Shown one piece after another: positions 17,205-25,387 of a stretch of 64,000 bases of DNA; the stretch's first letter is position 1, and every line of letters begins with the position of its first letter. The translations under genes were made by a program, and so were the position numbers. This DNA comes from an uncultured Lachnospiraceae bacterium. Its GTDB lineage: Bacteria > Bacillota > Clostridia > Lachnospirales > Lachnospiraceae. The notes beneath the pieces are model-generated. The model was not told the DNA's origin. It was given only the letters and a program-made list of their open reading frames with translations, and did not search any database. Location: positions 228,987 to 292,986 of the forward strand of contig CAJTYM010000001.1 in NCBI GenBank assembly GCA_910583835.1, read 5' to 3'.

Positions 17205-17294
17205 ATGAAAAATCATTTTGATTTTAAGGATATGCTGACCTTTGGCATTTTTCTTCTGGCATTGCTTACATTTATTTTTACATTTTGTAAGTAA
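17205..17294 (+). CDS. Small hydrophobic holin-like type I toxin (29 aa)
   Basis: The peptide starts MKNHFDFKDM and continues as one membrane helix (LTFGIFLLALLTFIFTFCK), the pattern of the putative holin-like toxin family (TxpA/BsrG-type, usually about 30 residues). GGAGGTG is 7 bp upstream but lies inside a stem. The gene is flanked by its own promoter and a long symmetric terminator, and an antisense RNA is expected from the opposite strand. Function as a membrane-depolarising toxin is inferred from family. Confidence 0.7.
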   Translation: MKNHFDFKDMLTFGIFLLALLTFIFTFCK

Positions 17295-17300
17295 CAGTAC

Positions 17301-17350
17301 ATAGAAAAACCACCCGAATACTTTGACCAGTTGCTGGGTGGTTTTTCTAT
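17301..17350. terminator. Bidirectional terminator of the type I toxin locus
   Basis: A perfect 15-bp inverted repeat (17301-17315 and 17336-17350) has A-tract and T-tract ends, so it can terminate transcription on both strands. Overlapping terminators of toxin mRNA and antisense RNA are usual for type I loci. Confidence 0.8.
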
Positions 17351-17458
17351 CCAAATAAACGGTCAACCCACCTTGTGGGCGGTTGCTCCATATTTATATA
17401 CATTGTACCATAGATTACGGAACAATTCAAATTTTTTATTATATCTGGGAGGAAAATT

Positions 17459-17656
17459 ATGCCGATTGCTTACGAAGTAGGAGATATTGTCCGTCTGAAA
17501 AAACAGCACCCTTGCGGAAGCAGTGAGTGGGAAGTGCTGCGCGTGGGAGCAGATTTCCGTTTGAAATGCTTGGGCTGTGGTCATCAGATTATGATTGCCC
17601 GCAAGCTGGTGGAAAAGAATACCCGGCAAATTCGCAAAAAGGAAGATTTTTCCTGA
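17459..17656 (+). CDS. DUF951 family protein
   Basis: The protein has 65 residues, normal for DUF951. It starts VGDIVRLKKQHPCG and carries a Cys pair (KCLGCGHQIMI), giving a KOW-like beta-barrel with possible metal or nucleic-acid binding. GGAGGAAAATT precedes the ATG. In many Firmicutes it lies near rpsF-ssb-rpsR, as here. Function unknown; the name is a family call. Confidence 0.9.
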   Translation: MPIAYEVGDIVRLKKQHPCGSSEWEVLRVGADFRLKCLGCGHQIMIARKLVEKNTRQIRKKEDFS

Positions 17657-17700
17657 TGCATTCTCCGGGGGAGAATGTTACTATATAATAGAACAAATCA

Positions 17701-17735
17701 AACCCCAAGCCGCAGCCATGTTTCTTGGGGTTTTT
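17701..17735 (+). terminator. Terminator after the DUF951 gene
   Basis: AACCCCAAG (17701-17709) pairs with CTTGGGGTT (17724-17732) and runs into TTTTT. Confidence 0.85.
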
Positions 17736-17767
17736 CAACTATTATGTGATGTTTATGGGATGAAACA

Positions 17768-18772
17768 ATGGGCGGACGAAAGAGAAACATAAGAAAGATT
17801 GCACTAGCAGTTATTGGAACAGCCGGGATTTTCCTGATATGCTATTTTTTGTTGGTAAATTTTCTTGTCAGCGCGGCACTGGTTCCATCATTTATGAAAC
17901 GCCTGCAGGCGTTTGAGCGGATTACAAATGAGGGCTATGCGGCGCAGGTGCAGACAGAGGACATTCAGGAGAATGGGCGGGCAGCTTTAGAGGGAACAAG
18001 AGAGTGGCTGAAAACAGCTGAAAGGCAAAAGGTGTCGATACAGAGCGAGGACGGATACACGCTGGTTGCAGAAATGTTTCCTTTTACAGATAACCACAGA
18101 TGGGTAATCCTGCTCCATGGCTACACTGGCTGGAAAGAGGAACTATATCCCTTTGCGTGCTGGTATCATGAGGAGGGATATCAGGTGCTTGCCCCCGACC
18201 TCAGATGCCAGGGTGAGAGCGAAGGGGATTTTATCGGCATGGGGTGGACAGACCATTATGACTGTCTGCTCTGGATTCAATACATCTTATCTCTGGACGA
18301 GAAAGCAGAGATTGTCCTTCATGGGCAGTCCATGGGGGCGGCAACGGCATTGATGGTGACGGGGGAAGAGAAATTGCCGCCAAATGTCAAGGCGGTAATT
18401 TCCGACTGTGCCTATACGGACGCCTATTCCATGTTCGGTGAGAAGATAAAGGAATGGTTTGGGCTGCCATCGTTTCCCTTTGTGGATTCGGCGTGTCTGG
18501 CGCTCAGGCTGCGCGGCGGGTATAACCTCAAAGACGCCTCAGCCCTTGAGGCTGTGGCAAAGAGCCGGACGCCCACGCTGTTTATCCATGGGGAGCAGGA
18601 TGCCATGATTTCTGTAGGGATGAGCAAGGAATTGTACGAAGCCGCAGCCGTGCAGAAAGAATTGCTGATTGTAGAGAATGCCGGGCACGCACAGTCGCAG
18701 GACAAAGATCCTGATACATATTATGGGACAATCCGTTTATTTTTGGACAAAACCCTTGCAAAACAGGAATAA
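17768..18772 (+). CDS. Membrane-anchored alpha/beta hydrolase
   Basis: The protein has 334 residues. Residues about 9-35 form an N-terminal membrane helix, leaving the enzyme outside the membrane. The fold is a serine hydrolase: oxyanion HGYTGWKEE, nucleophile elbow GQSMGAA, Asp in HGEQDAMI, and His in ENAGHAQS. It resembles the BD-FAE/YqkD-type 'alpha/beta hydrolase' extended proteins of Firmicutes. Substrate unknown. The downstream rpsF promoter overlaps its last codons. Confidence 0.85.
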   Translation: MGGRKRNIRKIALAVIGTAGIFLICYFLLVNFLVSAALVPSFMKRLQAFERITNEGYAAQVQTEDIQENGRAALEGTREWLKTAERQKVSIQSEDGYTLVAEMFPFTDNHRWVILLHGYTGWKEELYPFACWYHEEGYQVLAPDLRCQGESEGDFIGMGWTDHYDCLLWIQYILSLDEKAEIVLHGQSMGAATALMVTGEEKLPPNVKAVISDCAYTDAYSMFGEKIKEWFGLPSFPFVDSACLALRLRGGYNLKDASALEAVAKSRTPTLFIHGEQDAMISVGMSKELYEAAAVQKELLIVENAGHAQSQDKDPDTYYGTIRLFLDKTLAKQE

Positions 18773-18784
18773 TTATGGTAATAT
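18756..18784 (+). promoter_or_regulatory. Promoter of the rpsF operon
   Basis: TTGCAA (18756-18761) and TAATAT (18779-18784) are spaced 17 bp apart. The -35 box lies inside the hydrolase gene, and the leader RNA starts just downstream. Confidence 0.65.
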
Positions 18785-18809
18785 ACTAACTCGTGGTATA
18801 TTAATTTAT

Positions 18810-18861
18810 CCTTGTTCCCGGTAGGAACCGGGGGCCAAAAGACCAAAAGGAGGTACAAGGC
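18810..18861 (+). promoter_or_regulatory. S6:S18-type autoregulatory leader of rpsF
   Basis: CCTTGT (18810-18815) pairs with ACAAGG (18855-18860) just before the ATG. It encloses a GC-rich hairpin (CCCGGT/ACCGGG) and the Shine-Dalgarno AAAAGGAGG. Position and shape fit the known leader bound by the S6:S18 complex, which represses its own operon. Assignment by form, not by alignment. Confidence 0.6.
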
Positions 18862-19152
18862 ATGAACAAATATGAATTAGCGCTCATCATCAATGCAAAG
18901 CTTGAAGATGAAGCGAGAGCCGAAGTTGTAGAGAAGATCAAAGGATACATTACACGTTTCGGCGGAACCATCACGGAAGTGGATGAGTGGGGCAAGAAGA
19001 GGCTGGCTTACGAGATTCAGAAGATGAGAGAAGGTTTCTATTACTTCATCAAATTCGATGCAGAGCCAGATTGTCCGGGAGAACTTGAAAAACGTGTGCG
19101 TATTCAGGATAACGTGCTCCGTTTCTTATGCGTTAGACAGGATGAGGCGTAA
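18862..19152 (+). CDS. rpsF: 30S ribosomal protein S6
   Basis: The protein has 96 residues. The start MNKYELALIINAKL and RIQDNVLRFLCVR are typical of S6. It binds S18 and 16S rRNA in the platform of the small subunit. First gene of rpsF-ssb-rpsR, with AAAAGGAGG inside the leader structure. Confidence 0.98.
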   Translation: MNKYELALIINAKLEDEARAEVVEKIKGYITRFGGTITEVDEWGKKRLAYEIQKMREGFYYFIKFDAEPDCPGELEKRVRIQDNVLRFLCVRQDEA

Positions 19153-19170
19153 ATAGAGAGAGGAAATTAG

Positions 19171-19614
19171 ATGAACAAAGTCATACTTATGGGCAGATTG
19201 ACCAGAGACCCTGAGGTTCGCTATTCACAGGGAGAGAATGCTACGGCGGTTGCAAGATATACTCTGGCAGTTGATAGAAGATTCAGACGTGACAATGACC
19301 AGCAGACCGCGGATTTTATTAACTGCGTGGCATTTGGCAGAAGCGGAGAGTTCGCGGAGAAATATTTCCACAAGGGAATTAAGATTGTGGTGACTGGCAG
19401 AATCCAGACGGGCAGCTACACTAACCAGGAAGGTCAGAAAGTCTACACCACCGATGTTGTGGTCGAGGAACAGGAATTTGCGGAGAGCAAGGCTGCAAGC
19501 GACCAGTCGTCTGGCGGTTTCCGGCCGGCAGCAAGACCTGAGCCCAGTGCAGCGGCGGGGGATGGTTTCATGAATATTCCTGATGGTATTGACGAAGAAT
19601 TACCGTTTAATTAG
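19171..19614 (+). CDS. ssb: Single-stranded DNA-binding protein
   Basis: The protein has 147 residues: an OB-fold (MNKVILMGRLTRDPEVRY, then DFINCVAFGR), a disordered Ala/Pro/Gly linker, and the acidic tip DEELPF that recruits DNA-repair partners. It lies between rpsF and rpsR, the standard Firmicute order, 18 bp after rpsF. Confidence 0.98.
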   Translation: MNKVILMGRLTRDPEVRYSQGENATAVARYTLAVDRRFRRDNDQQTADFINCVAFGRSGEFAEKYFHKGIKIVVTGRIQTGSYTNQEGQKVYTTDVVVEEQEFAESKAASDQSSGGFRPAARPEPSAAAGDGFMNIPDGIDEELPFN

Positions 19615-19630
19615 ATAGGAGGCAGAGAAA

Positions 19631-19894
19631 ATGGCTTATAACAAGACCGAGAAGGGCGATGCTCCCATGAAGAGGAGAGGCGGCGTCCGCAGAAGAAAGA
19701 AAGTTTGTGTATTTTGTGGCAAAGATAATGTGATTGATTATAAAGATACCAACAAGCTCAAGAGATATATCTCTGAGAGAGGCAAGATTCTTCCCAGAAG
19801 AATCACTGGTAACTGCGCAAAGCACCAGAGGGCGCTGACCGTTGCCATCAAGAGGGCAAGGCATATCGCATTGATGCCATACGTTACAGATTAA
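19631..19894 (+). CDS. rpsR: 30S ribosomal protein S18
   Basis: The protein has 87 residues. The basic N-terminal extension with RRGGVRRRKK leads into the CxFC pair, DYKDTNKLKRYISERGKILPR and TGNCAKHQRALTVAIKRAR, which are characteristic of S18. Last gene of the operon, followed by a strong terminator. Confidence 0.98.
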   Translation: MAYNKTEKGDAPMKRRGGVRRRKKVCVFCGKDNVIDYKDTNKLKRYISERGKILPRRITGNCAKHQRALTVAIKRARHIALMPYVTD

Positions 19895-19907
19895 TCCGTA
19901 TAACCAG

Positions 19908-19952
19908 AAGGATGTTCCTTAAGCCAGGTGATGGCTTTGGAACATCCTTTTT
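19908..19952 (+). terminator. Terminator of rpsF-ssb-rpsR
   Basis: AAGGATGTTCC (19908-19918) pairs with GGAACATCCTT (19939-19949), with an inner stem AAGCCA/TGGCTT, followed by TTTTT. Confidence 0.92.
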
Positions 19953-19996
19953 AATATCCCGATTCTTTGTTTCGGAACCCCATCTGGTTCTAAACG

Positions 19997-21136
19997 TCAT
20001 ATATAAGTGTCAATCGCTCGCTTGATGACAGCGGCGGCAGAGTCCTCTTTTGTACACTGCAGGTGGAAAAATGGCACAGATGTGCTTAATTTTTCGACAA
20101 AGGACAGGTTCGTAAGCAGCATATTGCTGGTCCAGGACGGCGATACCAGGCGTTGTATGGTGCGCAAGGAAATCTCTTGTACATTTATAGGCAGCAAAGC
20201 ATCTGTGGGAGCTTGTTTTAAAAAGGTGATGCCGCCAAGAGGAACGGCGGATGTTGTATAATAGCCCGAAGTGCCGCACCAGGGACTGCCATAGACTATG
20301 GGTTTGCCAGCTTCAAATCCCAGCAAATTCAAGTCGCCGTTTAAGTATGGCGTCTGATAACAGCGGTTCCAGAGCGCTGTATGGGTGGATTTGCCGGAGC
20401 CGGAGGGACCTGAAAACAGCCATGCTTTGTTCCGGTAGAGGATGGAAGCGGAGTGCAGCGCGAATATGCCTTTGCGCTGGGCGCAAATTAAGAAAGCAAA
20501 GCGCAGTGCATGGAAAATTTTTTCGGGAAGTCCGCTGTCGTAAGGCTTTGGGCAGAAAAGTGCGGCATGTCTGCCCTTGGTCACGTGCATCTCTGAGATT
20601 CCATAACCGGGCGGATAAAGGAAGAGATAACTGTCCTCGTTGCTGCAGATAGTCATCTCATCGGTGCGGACCAATACTTCCCCATTGACATGTACCTCAG
20701 GAGCAGACGGTACAATATGAATCGTCAGGTCCGGGGCGTTACATTCACAGGAAAAATCCTGCAATGAGGGGGCGAGCAGTTCTTCTGGTCCGTGGTAAGC
20801 GATAATGATCGGACCGATTTGGAAATAATAGTCTGCGGCTTTGGCGCTCGTATCCGCAGATGGGGAGAGGATGTTTGCTGCTTCTAACTGGAGCAGAAAA
20901 TGCGAAATATCCGCTTTTAAGGCTGGGATATCAGAGGCTTTGGCCTGGTAATGTGAAATCAATGCCGTCAGAAGCGTTTGCTCGTCAGCTCCCTGTTCCA
21001 AGGCGTGGTAAAGCAGCACGCCCGATTCGTTTAAACGGATGCTGCGCCGGAAGTCGGCGACATTTTGTCCATAAGGTAAAAGATAAGGGATGCCGGCAAT
21101 TTCATGGAGCAGGTATCCGTTTTTTAACTTTAACAT
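19997..21136 (-). CDS. PqqD-domain / HPr-kinase-like P-loop fusion protein
   Basis: The protein has 379 residues. Residues 1-90 form a PqqD-like winged-helix (RIPP recognition element) domain. Residues about 105-379 resemble HPr kinase/PEPCK-type kinases, with P-loop GPSGSGKST at 243-251, preceded by FALHSAS (227-) as in the family. AAAGGAA precedes the ATG at 21136. In lasso-peptide clusters of the paeninodin type, HPrK homologues phosphorylate the precursor. Here the fusion is divergent from a signal peptidase and a second PqqD protein, which suggests a peptide-modifying role. Substrate unknown; a stress-linked serine kinase is the alternative. Confidence 0.75.
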   Translation of the reverse strand: MLKLKNGYLLHEIAGIPYLLPYGQNVADFRRSIRLNESGVLLYHALEQGADEQTLLTALISHYQAKASDIPALKADISHFLLQLEAANILSPSADTSAKAADYYFQIGPIIIAYHGPEELLAPSLQDFSCECNAPDLTIHIVPSAPEVHVNGEVLVRTDEMTICSNEDSYLFLYPPGYGISEMHVTKGRHAALFCPKPYDSGLPEKIFHALRFAFLICAQRKGIFALHSASILYRNKAWLFSGPSGSGKSTHTALWNRCYQTPYLNGDLNLLGFEAGKPIVYGSPWCGTSGYYTTSAVPLGGITFLKQAPTDALLPINVQEISLRTIQRLVSPSWTSNMLLTNLSFVEKLSTSVPFFHLQCTKEDSAAAVIKRAIDTYI

Positions 21137-21174
21137 AAGAGTTCCTTTCTGTGGTGGCGGTTTGCTGAAAGCAA

Positions 21175-21306
21175 CAGTTCAGCCCGCGCCATTCGCAAAG
21201 TTCTACGCTTCGCTTCGGTCGTTGCTAAACAAGTGCCACTGGCACTTAGCAACCTACGGCGTTGTCTCGCACGATTTTCCACAATTTAACTCGGCCGGCT
21301 GAACTG
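21175..21306. repeat. 132-bp MITE-like nested inverted repeat
   Basis: The ends are a perfect 10-bp inverted repeat, CAGTTCAGCC (21175-21184) and GGCTGAACTG (21297-21306). Inside is a second hairpin: GTTGCTAA (21221-21228) with TTAGCAAC (21246-21253), enclosing AAGTGCCACTGGCACTT. No ORF. A similar stretch (TTCAGACCGCGCCATCTGC) lies near 6414-6432. Confidence 0.6.
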
Positions 21307-21327
21307 GGTGAGAATATATTATTATTA

Positions 21328-21356
21328 TAGCATTTCCATATAAAAAGTGATATAAT
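21328..21356 (+). promoter_or_regulatory. Candidate promoter of the Pel-containing operon (extended -10)
   Basis: TGATATAAT (TATAAT at 21351-21356 with TG one base before) is an extended -10. The -35 at 21328-21333 (TAGCAT) is poor. It is the only promoter-like site seen before the 21.4-37.1 kb gene run. Confidence 0.45.
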
Positions 21357-21408
21357 AAAAATATATTCAGGAGAAGAAGGAATATCTCAGTTTTAACGGA
21401 AACTAAAA

Positions 21409-21852
21409 ATGAAATCAAAAGCAGATATTGAGCAATTATTGAAAGATGGGCATACAGTCCAGACAGTAATTAACGGCTACAGCATGTACCCGATGCTCGT
21501 GCCTGACAGGGACAGCGTGATTCTCGCGCCGCTGCAGGGATATACGCCAAGACGCGGTGATGTCGTGCTCTACCGAAGAGACGGCAGTATCTTGGTGCTG
21601 CACCGGATTTGCAAGGTCCGGGGGGACGGCGTTTACATGGTGGGGGATAATCAGACTGAGATAGAAGGTCCATTGCGGCAGGAACAGATTTGCGGAAGAT
21701 TGGTGGCTTTTATCCGTAAGGGGAAGCGTGTCTCAGTCGGCAATATTCTTTATCGCGCGTATGCGCTGGTCTGGCTATGGATGCGCCCCATCCGCCATAA
21801 AGTGGCAGTGGCGGTCCATGCTGTGAAGATATTTGGGAAACATAGTCAATAA
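21409..21852 (+). CDS. S24/S26 signal-peptidase-like protease, Ser/His dyad type
   Basis: The protein has 147 residues. The nucleophile motif GYSMYPML (Ser25) and box GDVVLYRR are followed by LVLHRI, where histidine replaces the general-base lysine of bacterial type I peptidases, as in SipW/archaeal/ER-type enzymes. VYMVGDN completes the site. No N-terminal anchor is seen; a hydrophobic stretch lies near 120-130. Small S24/S26 proteins with PqqD neighbours occur in peptide-maturation loci, so leader cleavage is a reasonable inference. Upstream in-frame stops fix the start, though the ribosome site is weak. Confidence 0.75.
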   Translation: MKSKADIEQLLKDGHTVQTVINGYSMYPMLVPDRDSVILAPLQGYTPRRGDVVLYRRDGSILVLHRICKVRGDGVYMVGDNQTEIEGPLRQEQICGRLVAFIRKGKRVSVGNILYRAYALVWLWMRPIRHKVAVAVHAVKIFGKHSQ

Positions 21853-21871
21853 ATAGTTTGAGGTAATGTGG

Positions 21872-22138
21872 GTGAATGCCAGATATAGTCTCAGGAAAGC
21901 AGCCGGAATCTACTGGCTGCTGGACATGCAGCAAGATGGGAAAAATTATATAGAACCGATTGCCTTAAATGAGAGCGGAGCCAGGATTTGGGAACTTGCC
22001 AGCCAGGGCTTGGAGGTATCGGCAATTGCAGAGCTGCTGGCAAAGCAGTACGGAATCGGTGCAGAGATGGTAAAAGAGGATATCCTGCAATTTCTGGAAG
22101 GGCTGGAAGCTGCAGGCGTATCTATAGGGGATAAGTGA
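21872..22138 (+). CDS. PqqD family protein (RiPP recognition element-like)
   Basis: The protein has 88 residues. The GTG at 21872 gives proper spacing (8 bp) from GAGG; the ATG two codons earlier is too close. The sequence IEPIALNESGARIWELASQG and the downstream helix-turn pattern are typical of PqqD peptide chaperones, which hold leader peptides for modifying enzymes. It lies 19 bp after the peptidase and 10 bp before the PelD-like gene, so it appears co-transcribed with the Pel genes, an unusual neighbourhood. Confidence 0.8.
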   Translation: MNARYSLRKAAGIYWLLDMQQDGKNYIEPIALNESGARIWELASQGLEVSAIAELLAKQYGIGAEMVKEDILQFLEGLEAAGVSIGDK

Positions 22139-22148
22139 GGCAGACGTA

Positions 22149-24347
22149 ATGGAAGTGTTATTGGTCGGCAGTGACAATGAATTGATGCGAACAATGATTA
22201 ACAAGCTGAATAAGGAAGGGCATCGCTGCTATGTGCTGACTGGCAATAAGAATCAGGTCGGCGCTTATAAGAATGCTTATGAGAAATATCGTTTTCCCTA
22301 TGAGAGCGATTGCCTGAAAGAGATTTTTGACAGTGTGCGTCCGGATGCCACGATTTTTTTAGGTGTATATGATTATAATTTTGACTGGACAGACCCGCGG
22401 AAAGAATCAGTGCGCTACCAGACGGCATTGCAGAACGTCCTCACGTCCTTTTCTATGCTGAAAAGAGGACGTTTTATCTATCTGTCCTCGGAGGAAGTTT
22501 ATTCGCAGTCCTACCAGAATAATATTGATGAGCGGGAAGAGACCTCTGCATTCAGTTTCCGCAGTGTTGCCATTGCCCAAGGAGAGGACGTCTGCCGCAA
22601 TTATAAACAGACGATGGGTACGGATACGGTAATCCTGCGTATGGACCACCTCTATATGATGCCTGAAAAGCAGATGGGCGATAACCGGGCGGTTATTGAG
22701 ACCAATCCTTGCGCCAAGATGTGTATTGAGGCGTTAGAGACAGGGTATATCCAGGCAAATGCCAACAAAGTTTTTTCCTTATTATATGTCAATGATGCGG
22801 TGGAGGCAATTTATAAAGCTGTTGCCGCTAAGGAGCTTAGCCGGGAACTTTACCATGTTTCCTCCTGCGAAGAAATCAATGAGATGGATTTGGCGAAGAA
22901 AATCCAGGAGCAGATGGGAGAAGGAGTGTCTATCACAGATAATACCGTGGGCAGCCTGATGCGCGTGGTTCTGGATAATAAAGTTTTTGACAGTGAGCTT
23001 GGCATGACGGTTTTCCACCATGTGGATGAAGTTGTCGCCAAGATGACAAAATACATTAAGAAATACAGTACCAGTTTCATTAATCTGGAGGATGTCAGGG
23101 GGAAGAAGAAACGAAACTGGCGGCAGACGCTGCGCGTTATCTTTGAGGCGTTAGTGCCGTTCATAGAGAATATGGTTTGTTTTATCCCCTTTTTTATGCT
23201 GAACAACCGGGCGGTAGGTAGCAGGTATTTTGCCAATCTAGATTTTTATCTGCTGTATGTCCTGCTGTTTGCAATTGTGTATGGACAGCAGCAGGCCACG
23301 TTTTCGGCAGTGCTTGCAGTGGGAGGGTATTGTTTCCGGCAGATGTATAACCGCAGCGGCCTGGAAGTGCTGCTGGATTATAATACATATGTGTGGATTG
23401 CGCAGCTGTTTATTTTGGGGCTTGCGGTCGGTTATATGAAGGACCGTCTGCGTACCATCCGCAATGAGAATAAGCATGAAGTGCAGTACATGGTAACGCA
23501 GTTGGATGATATTCAGGACATTAATACTAGCAATGTCCGTATCAAGAATTTGCTGGAGGTGCAGCTTGTCAACCAGAATGACAGTTTTGGCAAGATTTAT
23601 GAAATTACTTCCAGCCTGGATCAGTACGAGCCGTCTGAAGTATTGTTTTACGCAGCGGAAATCCTTGCCAAGCTGGTAGACAGCAAGGATGTGGCAATCT
23701 ATACGATTGCCAACCGTTCCTACGCGCGTCTGTTTTCTGCTACTTCCCCCAAGGCAAGGGAGTTGGGCAATTCCATAGAATATACGAAGATGGAGGATAT
23801 GTACCGTCTGCTCAAAGAGAAGAGGGTCTATATCAACCGCAGCATGGACCCGCAGTATCCTTTGATGGCAGATGCCATTTATGCTGAGGATGAGATGCAG
23901 CTGATTCTTATGGTCTGGGGTATTCCCTGGGAGCGCATGACGCTGAGCCAGGCAAACATGCTGATTATCATCGGTTACCTGATTCAGAATGCCGTGCTGC
24001 GCGCCAACCGTTATCTGGATGCCTTGGAGCAACAGCGTTACCTGCAGGGGACCAAGGTATTGGATGCCGAGGCGTTTGAGTCCCTGGTGAAGGCATATCT
24101 GACAGCAAGGAATAAAGGGCTTACCGAGTGTACGGTACTGGAGATAGATATAGAGGGCAGGAATTTGGAGAAAAGCGGGGATGAGTTGGCCGGGCTGATG
24201 CGTCAGAGCGATTATATCGGCAAGATGTCAGACGGAAGGCTCTGTGCCCTGTTATCAAATACAGACAGCAAAGATGCTGAGTTTGTAGTCAAACGTTTTG
24301 CCAAGACTGGTTATAACAGCGTGATTCGGGAGGATGTGGGGATATGA
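22149..24347 (+). CDS. pelD: PelD-like c-di-GMP receptor with fused degenerate epimerase domain
   Basis: The protein has 732 residues. Residues 1-290 have an NAD-dependent epimerase/dehydratase fold, but the GxxGxxG loop (VGSDNELM) and the catalytic YxxxK are lost, so it is probably inactive. About 340-450 holds four membrane helices. About 480-620 is GAF-like and 640-732 a degenerate GGDEF domain without the GGDEF motif. RQSD (R685-D688) matches the RxxD I-site by which PelD binds c-di-GMP. Known PelD lacks the epimerase domain; the fusion recalls PelX, the epimerase linked to pel loci. It starts the core Pel run and shares an ATGA with the next gene. Confidence 0.8.
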   Translation: MEVLLVGSDNELMRTMINKLNKEGHRCYVLTGNKNQVGAYKNAYEKYRFPYESDCLKEIFDSVRPDATIFLGVYDYNFDWTDPRKESVRYQTALQNVLTSFSMLKRGRFIYLSSEEVYSQSYQNNIDEREETSAFSFRSVAIAQGEDVCRNYKQTMGTDTVILRMDHLYMMPEKQMGDNRAVIETNPCAKMCIEALETGYIQANANKVFSLLYVNDAVEAIYKAVAAKELSRELYHVSSCEEINEMDLAKKIQEQMGEGVSITDNTVGSLMRVVLDNKVFDSELGMTVFHHVDEVVAKMTKYIKKYSTSFINLEDVRGKKKRNWRQTLRVIFEALVPFIENMVCFIPFFMLNNRAVGSRYFANLDFYLLYVLLFAIVYGQQQATFSAVLAVGGYCFRQMYNRSGLEVLLDYNTYVWIAQLFILGLAVGYMKDRLRTIRNENKHEVQYMVTQLDDIQDINTSNVRIKNLLEVQLVNQNDSFGKIYEITSSLDQYEPSEVLFYAAEILAKLVDSKDVAIYTIANRSYARLFSATSPKARELGNSIEYTKMEDMYRLLKEKRVYINRSMDPQYPLMADAIYAEDEMQLILMVWGIPWERMTLSQANMLIIIGYLIQNAVLRANRYLDALEQQRYLQGTKVLDAEAFESLVKAYLTARNKGLTECTVLEIDIEGRNLEKSGDELAGLMRQSDYIGKMSDGRLCALLSNTDSKDAEFVVKRFAKTGYNSVIREDVGI

Positions 24348-25375
24348 CGATGAAAGAAATCTTCTTCTGCCTCGTCCTCCTGGCAAATACTGTGGTATCC
24401 GTCCTCTATCTGCTGTTTGGCCTGCTGGCTGCCGGGAAAGGTGAACCGGAGGCTGCCGAGGAGGAAGAGGAGCAGGATAGGGAAATAAATGAAGCAAAAG
24501 GCAAAGAAGAAACGGATATGGGACAGGAAGACGCAAAGGAGGAAGAACTGCCGATGCGGGATGGCAAGGCTGTCTATATTATGAATTTTGTGGTTATGCT
24601 GCTCTGTCCGGTAGTTGGTCCGGTTTTCTTCGGAGTCGGTCATCTGATGTACCGTTTTGTGTTCCGGCAGGACGTCCATCTGGAAGACGTTATCTTCAGT
24701 AAGGAGCGCGTGAAGACAAATGAGCGCGCCGATGAGGAGCGGGAGAGAAATATGGCGCCTCTGGAGGAGGCGATTGCCGTCAGCGACAAGGAAAGCTTAC
24801 GGAGCCTAATGCTGAATGTTATTCGTGGCGATATCCATAATTCACTGGCGGCGATATCCTTGGCGTTGAACAGCCAGGATTCAGAGACCTCGCATTATGC
24901 GGCTTCCGTGCTGCAGGACGAGCTGAATGGGTTCCGCGGCAATGTACAGAAGGTCTGGCGGGAGATTGAAGAGGAAGCGGAGGAGGAAACGGATTGTGAA
25001 TTCTATCTGATTCCCTATATGAACAGTGTGCTGGAGCAGAAAGTCTTTACGGAGATGGAACAGAAGAACATGGTCAGGAAGTTTGCGGAAGTGGGGGAGG
25101 TTCTTTACCGCAAGAGCCCGCACAGGTTTACAAGCCAGTATTACGAATGGATGTGCCTGCGGCTGCTGGATGTCAAGGACTTTGAGACAATGGAACTGTG
25201 GTGTGACCGGGCGATGGTTCAGTATCCGGAAGAACTTTCCAGCTATACCTGTAAGCTGAAGCTTTATTTTACAGCACAGGATAAGGAGAAATTTTTTCAG
25301 ACTATGGATGCCTTAAAGCATTCGAGTATTGTAATCGACAGGGAGACCTTAGCGTTAATCCGTACATTTGGTTAG
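24344..25375 (+). CDS. pelE: PelE-like membrane/TPR protein
   Basis: The protein has 343 residues. There are two membrane helices (about 5-28 and 80-105) with an acidic linker between (EEEEEQDREINEAKGKEE). The rest is an alpha-helical repeat region (about 140-343) containing HNSLAAISLALNSQD and repeated YxxA/L helices, as in PelE, the PelD partner with C-terminal TPRs. The 4-bp ATGA overlap with pelD points to translational coupling. Assignment rests on topology and gene order. Confidence 0.65.
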   Translation: MTMKEIFFCLVLLANTVVSVLYLLFGLLAAGKGEPEAAEEEEEQDREINEAKGKEETDMGQEDAKEEELPMRDGKAVYIMNFVVMLLCPVVGPVFFGVGHLMYRFVFRQDVHLEDVIFSKERVKTNERADEERERNMAPLEEAIAVSDKESLRSLMLNVIRGDIHNSLAAISLALNSQDSETSHYAASVLQDELNGFRGNVQKVWREIEEEAEEETDCEFYLIPYMNSVLEQKVFTEMEQKNMVRKFAEVGEVLYRKSPHRFTSQYYEWMCLRLLDVKDFETMELWCDRAMVQYPEELSSYTCKLKLYFTAQDKEKFFQTMDALKHSSIVIDRETLALIRTFG

Positions 25376-25387
25376 GAGGTGATGGCA

